In this document: piece by piece, positions 1-10,895 of the stretch
How positions within the stretch are numbered: position 1 is the first letter of the stretch
Layout: the number at the start of each line of letters is the position of its first letter
From: Siphonodentalium dalli
Lineage: Eukaryota; Mollusca; Scaphopoda; Gadilida; Siphonodentaliidae
Assembly (NCBI GenBank): GCA_032622095.1
Contig: CP136066.1
Coordinates: 168,898,664-168,962,663, forward strand
DNA length: 64,000 nt
Reading direction: 5' to 3'
Notes under the pieces: model-generated
The model's input: the letters and a program-made list of their open reading frames with translations, nothing else
Databases searched by the model: none
What the model was told of the DNA's origin: nothing
Translations under genes and position numbers: made by a program

Positions 1-1
1 C

Positions 2-1180
2 AACTGTCGAAGCATCAATGCAAATTTCGATTCTTTGTGTAATCTCCTATGCGACTTAAAGTCGAATAATAATTCATTCGACGTTATTGCTTTAACTGAA
101 ACATTTAAAATACGACAAGCATCGCACTTCCAAATACCGGGATATTACCCTATGGAATTCAAGTGTAGGGCTGATGACGATGATGGTAGAGGTGGTGTAT
201 GCCTTTACATAAAAGATTCCATTCACTATAAAAATCGACCCGACCTTAGTGAATTTATTCCACACGTAATAGAAACAATATTCGTGGAAATTAACCCAGG
301 AAAAAATGACTCTCGTATAATCGGCTGCGTTTACAGACCAAATACCGCACCAAAGGCCAACGTTGATAATTTTTTGAAAAAATTCGACGATATTCTAAAA
401 AAAATTAATAACCACAAATCATATATATCAGGAGACTTTAATATTGACCTACTCAATTTCAACTCGCATACAAAAACGAACGATTTCATAAATAACATTT
501 TCACAAGAGGATTCGTGCCAAGGATAACTAAACCTACTCGAATGACTGATCATTCAGCAACTCTCATCGATAATATATATACCAATAACCTACAAGGCGA
601 ATGTAAATCTGGCATAATCACATGCGATGTTTCCGATCATTTCGGCATATTTTATTCAGAATCTAACCAAAAGAGACAAAACAGCACCAATAATAACGAA
701 GCTATCACTAATCAAAGAAGTTTTAGTCCTGATAACATAATTAGATTCAAAAATCTTTTTAAATCTTGTACCTTTGACTCCGTCACATCTTGTAGAAGTG
801 TCGACCAAGCATATGAAATCTTCTTAGATATCTATATGAATGCATATGAACTAGCTTTCCCCATCAAAAGTCGACATATGCCCAAAAAATTAATAAAACG
901 CAATCCTTGTATGACAGCTGGATTGATTAAGTCAAGTATTATTAAGAACCAGCTATATTTACACAAATTGAATAAACCCACGGAAACGAACGTAAATAAA
1001 TATTTGAGCTATCGTACCTTATATAATAAACTAATCAGAAGGAGTAAAAATATATACTATACAAATATTCTAGAAGTAAATAAAAATAACTTAAAGAAAA
1101 CATGGGAAATACTTAAGGGTGCATTGAAGATAAATGGAAACACAAATAATAACCCAAGACCTTTACCGAAAACGGAATAG
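2..1180 (+). pseudogene. LINE A endonuclease domain (exonuclease-endonuclease-phosphatase fold), partial
   Basis: This would nick target DNA for target-primed reverse transcription. The frame runs from the window edge with no stop until 1180. The N-terminal NxRS-type motif is visible (NCRSI at 2-16), then LTET, GGVCLYIK, VYRPN, a GDFNIDLL catalytic block near 430-460, ATLIDNI and the SDHFGI catalytic Asp-His block near 620-650. These match the EEP endonuclease of Jockey/CR1-like LINEs. After the domain comes a basic linker. The stop at 1178-1180 is a frame break: the sequence continues coding in another frame (GIELENSKL at about 1171) towards the reverse transcriptase. No initiator can be assigned. 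Confidence 0.88.
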
Positions 1181-1373
1181 AACTTGAAAATTCCAAACTC
1201 ATATCGGAAAAGTTCAATGACTTTTCTAAAAAATTGGGCGGGAAACTAGCCAACTCAATGAACATGAAAATGACTCTCATTTTACAGATTTTCTCCAAAA
1301 CCGCAAACCAGACGACATCAATTTCAAAATAATTCCGACCTCTATACAGGAGATCATCCTCACGTGTTTCTCT

Positions 1374-2186
1374 ATGACTGGGAAAGTATCAAGGGATTTC
1401 AATAGTATATCAACTAAACTTATCAAGGAAACAATTGAGGAGATAGCCCCAGCATTATTGCATATTTTTAACTTGTCCTTAGAGCATGGAATAGTCCCTA
1501 ACAAAATGAAAATTTCTAAAGTAGTCCCGATCCCAAAAAATAATACCACTCATGAAATTTCCAACTACAGACCTATCAGCATTCTTCCAACTATCTCTAA
1601 AATCCTCGAAAAAATAATGCATAAACGATTATTAGACTTCTTAAATGAACAAAACATACTCTATAAACACCAATACGGCTTCCGTCCTAATCATTCAACC
1701 TTCCATCCTGTATTACACCTCCTCGATCAAGTTGTCTCAAATAATGACAAAATGACAAGAGATTCCACTTTAGCTCTATTTCTCGACCTCTCAAAAGCAT
1801 TTGACACAATAAATCACGATATTTTACTCCTTAAACTAGATCACTATGGTATACGAGGCACAGCATACTCATGGTTTCAGAGCTATCTGCAAAATAGAAG
1901 GCAATATGTTGAACTCAATGGTATTAAATCTAAATTAACGGAAGTGACGTGCGGAGTGCCACAGGGATCAATCCTGGAACCGATAATTTTCTTAATTTAC
2001 GTTAACGATATGTCAAATTCGACAACCATGGATATCTTATCATACGCGGACGATACGACTCTAGTAACTGGTGGAAAAAATGGCATCCTTGTAGAAAGTT
2101 ATGTGAATAATGAGTTACGCAACATATTTGCTTGGTGCTGTAGCAATAAGTTAGTGATCAATACTAAAAAAGCAACTATATGCTAA
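1374..2186 (+). pseudogene. LINE A reverse transcriptase domain
   Basis: This is a reverse transcriptase of about 270 residues. Visible motifs in order are SKVVPIPK, NYRPISILP, QYGFRPNHST, LFLDLSKAFDTINHDIL (motif A, first catalytic Asp), GVPQGSILEP (motif B) and SYADDTTL (motif C, YADD at 2043-2054), then a thumb segment ending NKLVINTKK. In motif B the usual Gly after SIL is Glu, a likely decay mutation. The frame is interrupted on both sides, so it is a relic, although all catalytic Asp residues remain. Coding upstream of the first Met continues in disturbed frames from 1180. Confidence 0.9.
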
Positions 2187-2211
2187 TACACCCAGAGAAC
2201 AATGATGACAA

Positions 2212-2934
2212 ATGGAACTTTATAAAGGTTTACTTAAATATAAGGAACTAAACAAGATAGGAAATCTTGAGCACGAATCCTCCACAAAATTCTTAGGAAT
2301 CCATATAGATGAAAACCTGACTTTCAAAAAACATGTGTCCTCAGTTTGTTCTAAAATGGTGAATGCCATATACCACATCAATAAAGTTAAACACTTCTTT
2401 CCTGGTAGCGCACTTAAAACATTATATTATGCTCTAATACAAAGACATCTCGTCTACGGTGTTCAAATATGTGGACACGTCCCTGCGGTCAAAACAAATT
2501 TCATGCTTCAAAAACGCGCGATACGAGTTTTATGTAATACGAAATATAGAAGCCACACAGAACCTCTCTTTAAAAATGAAAATATACTCAAAATCTACGA
2601 CATCCACAAAATACAAGCGGCTGTTTTCATGCATGATTGGTATCATATGCGCTTAATAGAATCATTCACCGACATGTTTACCAAACGCAAAACCGGACCA
2701 GACACCCGGCAAAAGCACCCACTATTTTTAAAAAACCCAAGAACATCTTGGTCCCAACAACTACCATTCCATTCTTTTCCAACTATATGGAACAACTTAG
2801 ATAACGAATTTACATCATACCAATCCAGACACACATTCAAACGGCGTTTACATGCCGATTGCATTAAAAAATATGCTGCAACAATTAAATGCAACAATCA
2901 AAGATGTCCCGACTGTGTGGTAGCTCGTCAATAA
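2212..2934 (+). pseudogene. LINE A reverse transcriptase C-terminal (thumb/connection) region
   Basis: This continues the reverse transcriptase after a small frame break. It has the STKFLGIHIDENLTF block typical of the thumb in Jockey/CR1-type LINEs, then SALKTLYYALIQRHLVYG, QKRAIRVLCN and a C-terminal segment ending NQRCPDCVVARQ. The last part has two closely spaced Cys like the terminal region of related elements. The same blocks can be read in disrupted form on the minus strand at 12103-11792 (QKKAIRIIA). Confidence 0.88.
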
Positions 2935-3175
2935 GTGACTTCCCCTATATCGCAATCCTCAACCTCACTCAGCACATTCCTACTCGACTTTCAAGGAACA
3001 TCCCACTGACAAGAAAGAGACAGACCATCGAGTAACCAATAAGCGATTTATCGAGACGTATACCCTCCATGTATATAACCCAGTTAAATGCAACCATTGT
3101 GTGATACATAATTATATAGCCGTGCATTGTACAAGAAATCTTGACCGCCTATCGTAACATCTTTTCGTCTTTAAT

Positions 3176-3215
3176 GGGGTGGCAGTAAGACAGTCTAGTC
3201 TGACTATGCCACCCC
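3176..3215 (+). repeat. LINE A 3' UTR stem-loop
   Basis: GGGGTGGCA pairs with TGCCACCCC nine bases perfectly, enclosing a loop of about 22 bases. It lies about 50 bases upstream of the short-repeat tail. LINE 3' UTR hairpins of this sort are often recognised by the element's own reverse transcriptase (family knowledge). The minus-strand relative has a 7-bp hairpin (AGCATAG/CTATGCT) at the same place near 11658-11676. Confidence 0.7.
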
Positions 3216-4074
3216 CTCAAATATACAATGTATTATGCATTAATGTGTGTATATTGAAATAAAATATCCTATCCTATCAACGAAAATCACCCATCGGGCG
3301 AGTAACGTCAACAGGTAGCTTTCACGCTTCACTATTGACCGAATACACATGAACTTGAATTTACATGCGGTCTGATTTATACAAAATTATCTTCCTGTTC
3401 GATGCTATGATAGTAGGATTGTATTGTGTCTACGGATTACCAGATTGATGCATGTACTATCCAGTCTTATGCTAACATTTTTAATGCTTTATTCCTCCCG
3501 ATTCGGTCCGGGGTAGAATAGGCCTACAGCCCCACTGCGAGGGGTACAAATACCCTAATGTGGCACCTTGTATGCCGTGGGGTGCATCCCGTGAGGTGTG
3601 GAGTCCTGGAGGTACTAGGGGGGGGGCGGTATCGCATGAGGCATCGACCTGCGGATACGACTTAGCCCATGTCCTCTTTGGCCCTGCATCTCTTCAAGAC
3701 GGGTGGCTGAGTTGACCCGGCTCAACCAATCGGCTAGTCACGCCTCTACAAAGTGTTTCAGATTCCATTTCTGTTACATGTTGTATTGCTCGTCTGATGT
3801 ATGAAGTATTGTTTTCTGTTTTTTATTTCACGTATGGTGTTTCTGCTCTCTTCTGTCTTTTGTGTTCATCCTGATTGTTGAGTGTTGAATCCTGTATTTT
3901 TCACTGTGGAGAGGTACCGAGAGGCAGTTATATGCAGTGGCTAACCGGTCACCGCTTCAGCTATGTACTAGTCTTTGGCCTGACCAAAATTCGAAGGGTA
4001 GTCCACGGCGGCTTCTGGGCTAGTCGATTGTTTCCTTTTCCTAAGGCAACTCTAATAAAAAAACAACGTATTGC

Positions 4075-4767
4075 TTGATGAATGATGACTCACCAAGTTC
4101 CATTGATGTTGCGGTATTACCTCAGTACTTGGTTCTTGGCTTTGACCCAAATGTGAAAAGACCTATCTCTGTCATTGATAAGACGCCACAAAGCATTGCT
4201 GGACAATTGAAATCTGTAAAACCAATCAGGACTGGACAAATAAGTGGGTCTCTCTCTTGATTGAATGTTCAAAGAAAGTTCAATCTGATGCTCTGTTGCA
4301 GTTAAAAGCTATTGCACAAACACCAGTGTTGGTTACAATACATCGAATAGTAGCAGAGCTTTGTTGCGAACCAGCGATATAGCTGATTCTTCAGAATCAG
4401 AAATATTGGCGGAGTTGGCACCACAGGGAATTACAGAAGTCCGTAGATTTACAAAGACTGTTGATGGACTAGGAGTTATCTTCTGACATTCAATCGGTGC
4501 GAATATCCACCGACATTGCAGGTTCGTTACATGAAGGCAGATATAAGTACCAATGTTTCAAATCCATTGCGATGTTTTAAATGTCAGGACCATGGCCAAG
4601 AACATTGTAAAAGTAAAGTAACCAATTGTGCGCGCTATTCTGTTTCTGGTCATGATCATAAGGATTGTACAAATCCTAAAAAATGTTCGAACTGTCAAGG
4701 TTCACACGCTGCAATGGATCGTTCATGTCCCACATGGGACTATGAATTCAAGATACAAAGTAAATAG
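4075..4767 (+). pseudogene. LINE B ORF1 (CCHC zinc-knuckle nucleic-acid-binding protein), broken
   Basis: The first part (4075-4260) reads MMNDDSPSSIDV to QISGSLS and ends at a stop. The second open part (4516-4767) carries CFKCQDHGQEHCKSK, a damaged middle knuckle (NCARYSVSGHDHKDC, where Tyr replaces a Cys) and KKCSNCQGSHAAMDRSCP. Two to three tandem CCHC-type knuckles at the end of ORF1 are standard for I- and Jockey-type LINEs and bind the element RNA. Between the two parts the frame is broken. The matching 5' part is seen again at about 7800-8130. Confidence 0.8.
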
Positions 4768-4860
4768 AGTCAAACAAAACTAATCAGTATATCACTAGCA
4801 ACACAAGTTCAAGAGAATGATACTTTTTATACTGTTAATCGACAAATTCTCTTTAGAAAA

Positions 4861-6333
4861 ATGGAAACAGCTGGCATTTCAGGATTTTCATTGGAAATAT
4901 TAAAATCACTATACAAGTCAAGTCTTTATAGCACAAATACAAGCAATGGTATCAGTCCTTCACATCTCTCCACAATTGGAGTACGCCAAGGATATTATCG
5001 CCCTTACTATTTAAAATATTCATTGATGACATTAAGGACATTTTCGATGACAAATGTGAACCGTTACGTATTGGATCTAGCGCTCTCAATCATTTGCTCT
5101 TCGCAGATGACATAGTTTTGGTCTCTGAGAGTCCAGAAGGACTTCAGCGATGTTTAGACAAACTCCAGTCCTTCACGCGACAAAATGCCCTGTCGATAAA
5201 CACGGAGAAGACGAAAAGCTTGATTTTCAGATCAAGGAAGCCAAAAGTTCAACCACAGTTTTTCCTCGAAGATAATCCCTTGGATCTGGTTGACGAATAT
5301 ACATATCTCGGAATGACGTTTTCCAGCACAGGAAAATTCACGCAGGCCGTAAATAATTTGAGTGGCAAAGGACGAAAAGCTCTTTATTCAATATCTCGTG
5401 CGTGTGCAAATAAAGCGCCCCTCCCTCTAAAAACTTCCCTTAAACTGTTTGATAAGTTAATCAAGCCTATACTTCTATATGGCAGTGAATTATGGGCAAG
5501 TGAATTAACAATCAAAAATCACGAACTTTATCCGTGTGAGAAACTTCATATCACACATTGCAAACAAATACTTGGAGTCGGTAAATACGCTTCAAACAAT
5601 GCAGTCAGAGCCGAATTAGGTAGCTACCCGTTATATATTGACGCTTTGTGTAGAATGGCTTCATATGCGGTTAAAATCTCATCCAGTTGTACCAGTGGCA
5701 TATTAAATGATGCAATGCGCGAACAGCGCAGCGGGGTAGCTGGGAATTCGATATTCAAAAGTCTGGAGTCATTTGGCTTGACTATACCCTCCGACATTAC
5801 TAACAACAAGCCTCTAATTAACAAGCTTCTAAAGTCATTTAAATGCCAGCTCAGAGAAAGTCACACTGAAAATTTCAGAACAAGTATGCGCGATGGTGTT
5901 TCAAAAACTGGTAATAATAAATTAAGAACATATCGACTTTTTAAAAGAGATATTGTCCTAGAACCCTATCTCTTAAATACAGCGTCGCTAGCTGACCGCT
6001 CAGCATTTACACGTCTAAGAATAAGTAATCATTCTCTCGCCATTGAAAAGGGTCGTCACGCCCAACCACCGATTCCTTTAGCCAGAAGATTATGTGTTAT
6101 GTGTAATGACGAAGCCATCGACGATGAGAGGCATTTCCTAATTGATTGTCCAACATTTCTTCCTATACCGGAATGAACTCATTAAAATTATGGGTGACAA
6201 TTTTATCAATTTTCGATTGATGAGTAGATTGGACCAACTCACACATATATTAGCCAATGGCACAGCTCAGATATGCTCCCAAATCTGCAACGTAGTCAAG
6301 CGGTTATTCGAAGCCAGATCACAGCTAAACTAG
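4861..6333 (+). pseudogene. LINE B reverse transcriptase, fragmented in three frames
   Basis: The pieces are 4861-5115 (SGFSLEILKSLYKSS, damaged motif B region IGVRQGYYRP), 5094-6176 (LFADDIVLVSESPEGLQRCL, FADD at 5100-5111; NTEKTKSLIF; YTYLGMTFSSTGKF; thumb) and 6142-6333 in the next frame. The C-terminal block has RLRISNHSLAIEKGRH followed by a C-x2-C...H-x5-C-like motif (RLCVMCNDE, HFLIDC), a zf-RVT-like terminus typical of I/Nimb and related clades. Motif A is missing, so the element lacks part of the polymerase palm. This is a dead copy. Confidence 0.88.
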
Positions 6334-7524
6334 ACAAATTACGTGTGTTGAATCATGTATGATAACTCACTATACAGATAAAAATATACGCAATTAATGA
6401 ATATATATATATATTATCACTATTATTCAATGTATGTAATGTCAATATATTGTATGATGTCACATGATACACTGTTAATATTATTATACATGGCAACCTG
6501 TCCCTATAATGGGGCGTCTTTTGCTGAATAAATCTATCTATCTATTACTCCTTTCCAGAACCTGTCTCAGGTATTTCGATACCGGGAACAAATCAAAATC
6601 TAATATTATTGGGTATATCTTGGAGCGCAAACCGCCATGAGCCTTTAAATCATCCTGAAATTATGTATTTCAGTCATGGTCCAGTCTAAGTCTCAGAATT
6701 TCACCAAAAAAAACCATCAGATAGTGGATACGAACTTTATTCTGTAAGAACCAAAAAACATCGAATGTAGATGGTGAACGGGCATTCGACAGAGAACCCA
6801 TGCACTCGACCGTTTTGCAGCCTCGTGCGTTCTGTTTTCGAATTCTCTCTCGGTAAGTATTCCTTACATATGCCTTCCTCCTAAAGCGCCTATTGAAATG
6901 TATTATTTATTAATGTATATGATCGACATACATGTACATATACTTCGGGCGTACTAAGCTGTGAAGAGTTTTGCAAAAGATGTAATATTAATATACATTT
7001 CAACACATTAGTATCCCTTTCAATGAGTGTTAGCCACAATACCCCGTTCACGAAAAACTTATTAAGAGTGAATCCACGACTTGGCGCTGTGACCAACCAT
7101 CAATTGGAGACCTTCGAAAATGTGAAAAATCGTATAGAACCTTCTTACCAATATTTACAAAAAACATTGTACAGTACCTACAGTTCCACAACAACATTGG
7201 GAAAAATCGTATAGAACATTCATCCTCAGATTATTGTAAATAAAGACATGCCGATATTCACGAAATCACAAACGGCAGTAGCGGCATCTCTGTCCTGTAC
7301 AAAATTAATCACAACATTATCTACACAATTGAACAATGCAACATCAGAATCAGACATTTGAACAAGCGATATTGCATTGGAAATCTCTGAAGAACAAGTA
7401 ATCGTTGGTCATTTAACTCCAACAACAACAACAATAATATAGCTTGAACAATATTTGCCTGCTTGTACTCAAACGATATATATTCGATTGTACAAAATGT
7501 ACAGAACCTACAGTCAGTGGTCTG

Positions 7525-8130
7525 ATGCACCCGTGTAGGCCCGGAATAGAACAGGCTTACCACCCCACCGTGAGTGGTATTAATCCCCTAATATTGCACT
7601 CCGTTTACCGCGGGGTGCATTCCGTGAGGTGCCGCGTATGTGGCATGGTGGTACTAGGGCGGATGTACCACCTGAGGCATCGATATATGGGTCTTTGGCC
7701 CGACAAACGTTATAATGGTAGTACGCTGCGGCTGCTGGGCTAGTTGTCGATTTGTATATGGCACATCAAATAAACAAAAACACGATCTGATCGTAAGTGA
7801 TGACTAATATAGATCCAATGATTCTGGTGAATTCACTCTACTTGGTTCTAAGGTTCGACCCGACCATGAAAAGACCTGTATTTGTTATTAATAAGACACT
7901 TCAAAATTTTGCTGGACAATTGAAAATTGTGAAACCGATCAGAACCGGGCCAGTGACTAGCTTTCCTGATTGAATGTTCACAGAAAGTTCATTCTGATGC
8001 TCTGTTGCAGTTGACAGCTATTACACAAACACCAGTCACGGTTGCTCCTCGCAATACATTGAATAGCAACAGAGCAGTGCATGAACAAGGATTGTATAAA
8101 CCACACTAAAGTGTTCAAACTGTCAAGACG
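7525..8130 (+). mobile_element. Second, internally deleted copy of the LINE B 5' region
   Basis: It shares with 3496-4340 the blocks CGGGGTGCAT, GGTACTAGGG, CTGAGGCATCGA and CTGGACAATTGAAA, in the same order. After GAATAGCAACAGAGCAGT it jumps to GGATTGTA...GTTCAAACTGTCAAG, which corresponds to 4660-4700 in the first copy. About 260 bp of ORF1 are therefore missing, and the copy ends soon after. It is followed by a different repeat 3' end. The two copies differ at many sites, so they are old, independent insertions or an old duplication. Confidence 0.75.
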
Positions 8131-8139
8131 TTAGAAACT

Positions 8140-8381
8140 ATTTTACATATCTCGTTCAACCTTGCTAATTTTATGTTATTTATTTATTCTTGTACTAATG
8201 TTTGCGTTTTATATTATGCTTGCACACTAGTCAGTTCTTAAATTTATATTCTTGACTCCAAGCGGAATATATGTACATAGCTCATTGTTTTAATATAATC
8301 CAGTGTCTGATTTATCTACACAGTTGCTTCGTTGATTCTGTTCTTGGTCGTAATATGACCTAATGGCTAAAACGACGTTAA
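8140..8381 (+). mobile_element. 3' end of a retroposon (CGACGTTAAA tail), interrupted by a MITE
   Basis: This AT-rich segment resembles 17330-17628: both share CACAGTTGCTTC, then TTCTTGGTCGT or TTCTGGTCGTG, then GCTAAAACGACGTTAAA. At 17604 the tail continues CCCCAATCAATCAATC. Here it is cut exactly at GACGTTAA by the TTAA-flanked MITE that follows. It looks like the 3' part of a LINE or SINE with a molluscan-style tail. Confidence 0.6.
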
Positions 8382-9425
8382 AGGCACGGGCGGCGTTCGT
8401 TGCAGAAATATTCATATTTGTTCAAATCGCCATCAACAGAAGGAATATTAAACTATATATAGTTTTGTTCATATGCCAAACATATTCAGAGCGCAAATAG
8501 TATATTGTCGTCAATACGTACGATGGTGTACGTAAACAGGAGCATGCTCGTGTTCCAGAAGTTTTGCTTCTGTTAAAGGCACGGATGGCGTTCGTTGTAG
8601 AAATATTTGTATGTGTTCAAATCGCCACCAACAGAAGGAACACCAAAATATATACAGTTCCGCTCATATGCCAAACATAATCAGCGCGTAAATAGTATAT
8701 TGTCGTCAAGACGTACGATGGTGTACGTAAACAAGAACCTGCTCGCGTTACAGACGTTTTGCTTCTGTTTACATAACGCAGTGCAATTCTATTGGTTAAT
8801 CACACAAGAATTATATAAACGCTCTTTATTATTTCCATATCAGGAAAACAGTAATAAATAACGCTCTTTATGTTTACCATATCCGGATCTAAACAAAAGC
8901 CAGGAAAAGTAACTTTTTTTGCTTTTGTTTACATAACAAAGGGGGGAAAGTTGACAGTAACATACTGTTTATGCCATATTTCTTATTGGCATAAGAACAA
9001 AGTATGTCTATATCTTACTATTCCTTCTGTTTATGGCGGTTTTTGACGGAGATGAATATTTTAACAGCATACTCACCGCCAAGGCCCCGTATCTTTAACA
9101 TAACACAGCGCAATTCTATTGGTTAATCAAACACAAATTATATAAACGCTCTTTATTATTTCCATATCAGGAAAAGAGTAACAAATAATGCTCTTTATGT
9201 TTACCATATCCGGATCTAAACAAAAGCCAGGTTCTGTAACATTTTTTTGCTTTTGTTTACATAAAGGAAAAACATTTGACAATTACATACTGTTTATGCC
9301 ATATGTCTGATTGGTATAAGAACAAAGTATGTCTATATTTTACTATTATTTCTGTTTATGGCGGTTTTTGACGGATGTGAATATGTTAACAGCATACACA
9401 CCGCCAACGTCGCCCGTATCTTTAA
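8378..9425. mobile_element. TTAA-flanked MITE (family T1), copy 1, interrupted by a second copy
   Basis: It starts TTAAAGGCACGGGCGG and ends CCGTATCTTTAAA. The left half is 8378-8573 and the right half is 9099-9425; between them sits a complete second copy. TTAA borders both ends. Family members at 40620-41121 and 51806-52307 show the same TTAA flanks and the same terminal inverted repeat (TTTAAAGGYACG...). The element is about 510 bp without the insert, has no coding capacity, and most of its length folds as an imperfect inverted repeat. TTAA target use suggests a piggyBac-type transposase (inference). Confidence 0.8.
8573..9098. mobile_element. TTAA-flanked MITE (family T1), copy 2, nested in copy 1
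   Basis: It is complete from TTAAAGGCACGGATGG to CCCCGTATCTTTAA. The sequence on its left (GCTTCTGTT) and right (CATAACACAGCGCAATTC) rejoins to match the uninterrupted stretch inside this same copy (GCTTCTGTTTACATAACG, about 8761-8778), showing insertion at a TTTA/TTAA site in copy 1. Internal motifs AACGCTCTTTAT and TGGCGGTTTTTGACGG recur in all copies. Confidence 0.8.
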
Positions 9426-9925
9426 ACCTTCCATTAATTAACCAATTAAATTTTCAAGAACGTAGAGGTAATACAAATCAGATTATCAGATTATCTCTTG
9501 CATAAGTACTCGGAATGAAAATGTGTCGAGAGCCCATGGCTTACTCGACGTATCATTAATGTGGAACATTCTACAAAATATTACCTTGATGTTGTAAGCC
9601 GAATAAAGACTTTAACAATATATTTTGTCTAAATATATAGACTTAGCAAGATTGATACGGACTCATTGTACGTAAATAACGAACTATGGTGTTGGCAATG
9701 AATCGCTTTCACACTAGAACAAATGGTAACAACTCTATTAACAGGTCCCCCTGCCATCGAGGATGTATCGTCCTAAAATGCCACCCATGGAAATATGGAA
9801 CAAAAACTATATAATAGTGCATACATATATATATGTTTAATATATCCTGACTGTTCGCCGCATTGTGTCGTGGATCGTGCCCAATATTCCATATTATTTT
9901 AAATAAACATATCCACGACACCCAG

Positions 9926-10517
9926 GGTTCGCGCTGCCACTTGCCAAATTTGCCAATGGCAAAAATAATTCACATTTGGCAAAAAATATTTTCATTTGGC
10001 AAAAGTTTTTGGCAAGTCACTTATTAATTCCTCAAGACAGTTGACAAATATTGGTCAATCAATACCATTCATTTCAGGAAACTCTTACAATATAATTATA
10101 TCAGTGGTGGGTTATATGGTTTAGGAAAAGTTAACACCTCTATTAAGATGCACTTATATCTATGGGTGGAGGGATTACCCGTATGTAGTGTGGTGGTGTT
10201 TACATGGCTAATCCTTTTGTTGTGTGCCCTTCTAATGAAGCAACCCTGCTATCATTTTATTGTTCGGTGATTTGGTTTATTGTTGTATGATAAACAACAA
10301 AAGAGATGCGAGTATAATTATTAACTAACTGCTTTCCTATCAATATCAACAGTCGTTCAAACCGCGAGTGTCGAAACACTTGATAAGATTTAATTTTGCA
10401 GAAAATGGTTTTATCAGGAATAGCATTTGGCAAATTCTAAAAGAATTTGGCAAAAAATATTTTCATTTGGCAAATTATTTGGCAAAAGTAAATTTCGGTC
10501 CAACGCGGACGCCTTAG
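9926..10517. mobile_element. Putative non-autonomous DNA element with TTTGGCAAA clusters
   Basis: Terminal blocks GGGTTCGCGCTGCC (left) and the reverse complement of the right end GCGTCCGCGTTGG are imperfect inverted repeats. Just inside each end is a cluster of TTTGGCAAA/TTGCCAAA motifs, and a direct repeat of about 30 bp (TTTGGCAAAAAATATTTTC...) occurs at about 9975 and 10445. There is no open frame. The left end CAGGGTT is hAT-like, but I cannot see a clean 8-bp target duplication. Confidence 0.45.
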
Positions 10518-10738
10518 AATGATGACCCCAGGTGCAAGCGACGAGTGTGAGACTGAGTGCTTGCGATTGTGAGATAGTTCCCCTCCCTTGATGCTAATTT
10601 ATGTGTGTGATATTCCGTGTATGTTTTGTTATTCAATAACACATTTAAAATAAAAAAGATTGATACGGACGCGAACAATGGACATGACTAATCGTTAACT
10701 CGTCACCGCAACTGGATCAATGTTCAAATAATATATAC

Positions 10739-10895
10739 CTTCTTGTCCCTCTCTATGGTCGATTCAAGAACGCTCGGTATCATGCTGAAATCGTCATCCA
10801 CGGCTATTTTTCTTAATATAGACGTATGCAAACCAACCACCTTTAGTGCCTTAAACGTGGCCTGGTGCACATGTGCCGAGACGTAAACAACGCAC
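10739..10895 (-). CDS. Decarboxylase-like gene, exon 5 (PLP-stacking His)
   Basis: Acceptor TGATGTTTCAG, donor GACAAGAAG/GTATAT, 157 bases, ends in phase 0. It encodes CVVYVSAHVHQATFKALKVV, then GLHTSILRKIAVDDDFSM and IPSVLESTIERDKK. This matches the family pattern Y-x-S-x-x-x-H-x-S-x-x-K-A, then 'i..d...m....L...i..D...G..P'. The next exon should start with the G-x-x-P-x-x-V segment; it is not recognisable between 1 and 10700. Confidence 0.83.

Larger units (their letters stand above)
1..3278 (+). mobile_element. Non-LTR retrotransposon (LINE A, Jockey/CR1-like), 5' end outside window
   Basis: The order is an APE-type endonuclease frame, a reverse transcriptase frame, a C-terminal frame, then a 3' UTR ending in ATCCTATCC repeats at about 3265-3278. 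The frame is already open at position 2, so the element begins before the window. At least two frame breaks (near 1170-1290 and 2186-2212) make this copy non-functional. A short repeat tail instead of long poly(A) is typical of CR1/L2/Jockey-like LINEs. A related copy lies on the minus strand at about 14090-11636. The clade is not certain without a tree. Confidence 0.9.
3496..6546 (+). mobile_element. Non-LTR retrotransposon (LINE B, I/Nimb-like), decayed
   Basis: This is a second LINE family with a different layout: a GC-richer 5' leader (3496-4074), a degenerate ORF1 with CCHC zinc knuckles (4075-4767), reverse transcriptase pieces (4861-6333), and a 3' end with GAATAAATC followed by CTAT repeats at about 6525-6546. 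Endonuclease coding is missing between ORF1 and the reverse transcriptase, so there is an internal deletion as well as several stops. The 5' leader and ORF1 start are repeated at 7525-8130. Clade assignment is inferred from the CCHC ORF1 and the C-terminal Cys-rich block. Confidence 0.85.

Noticed and set aside
7444..7743. 99-codon plus-strand frame
   Set aside because: It lies in the LINE B leader copy, where the matching region of the first copy has no such frame.
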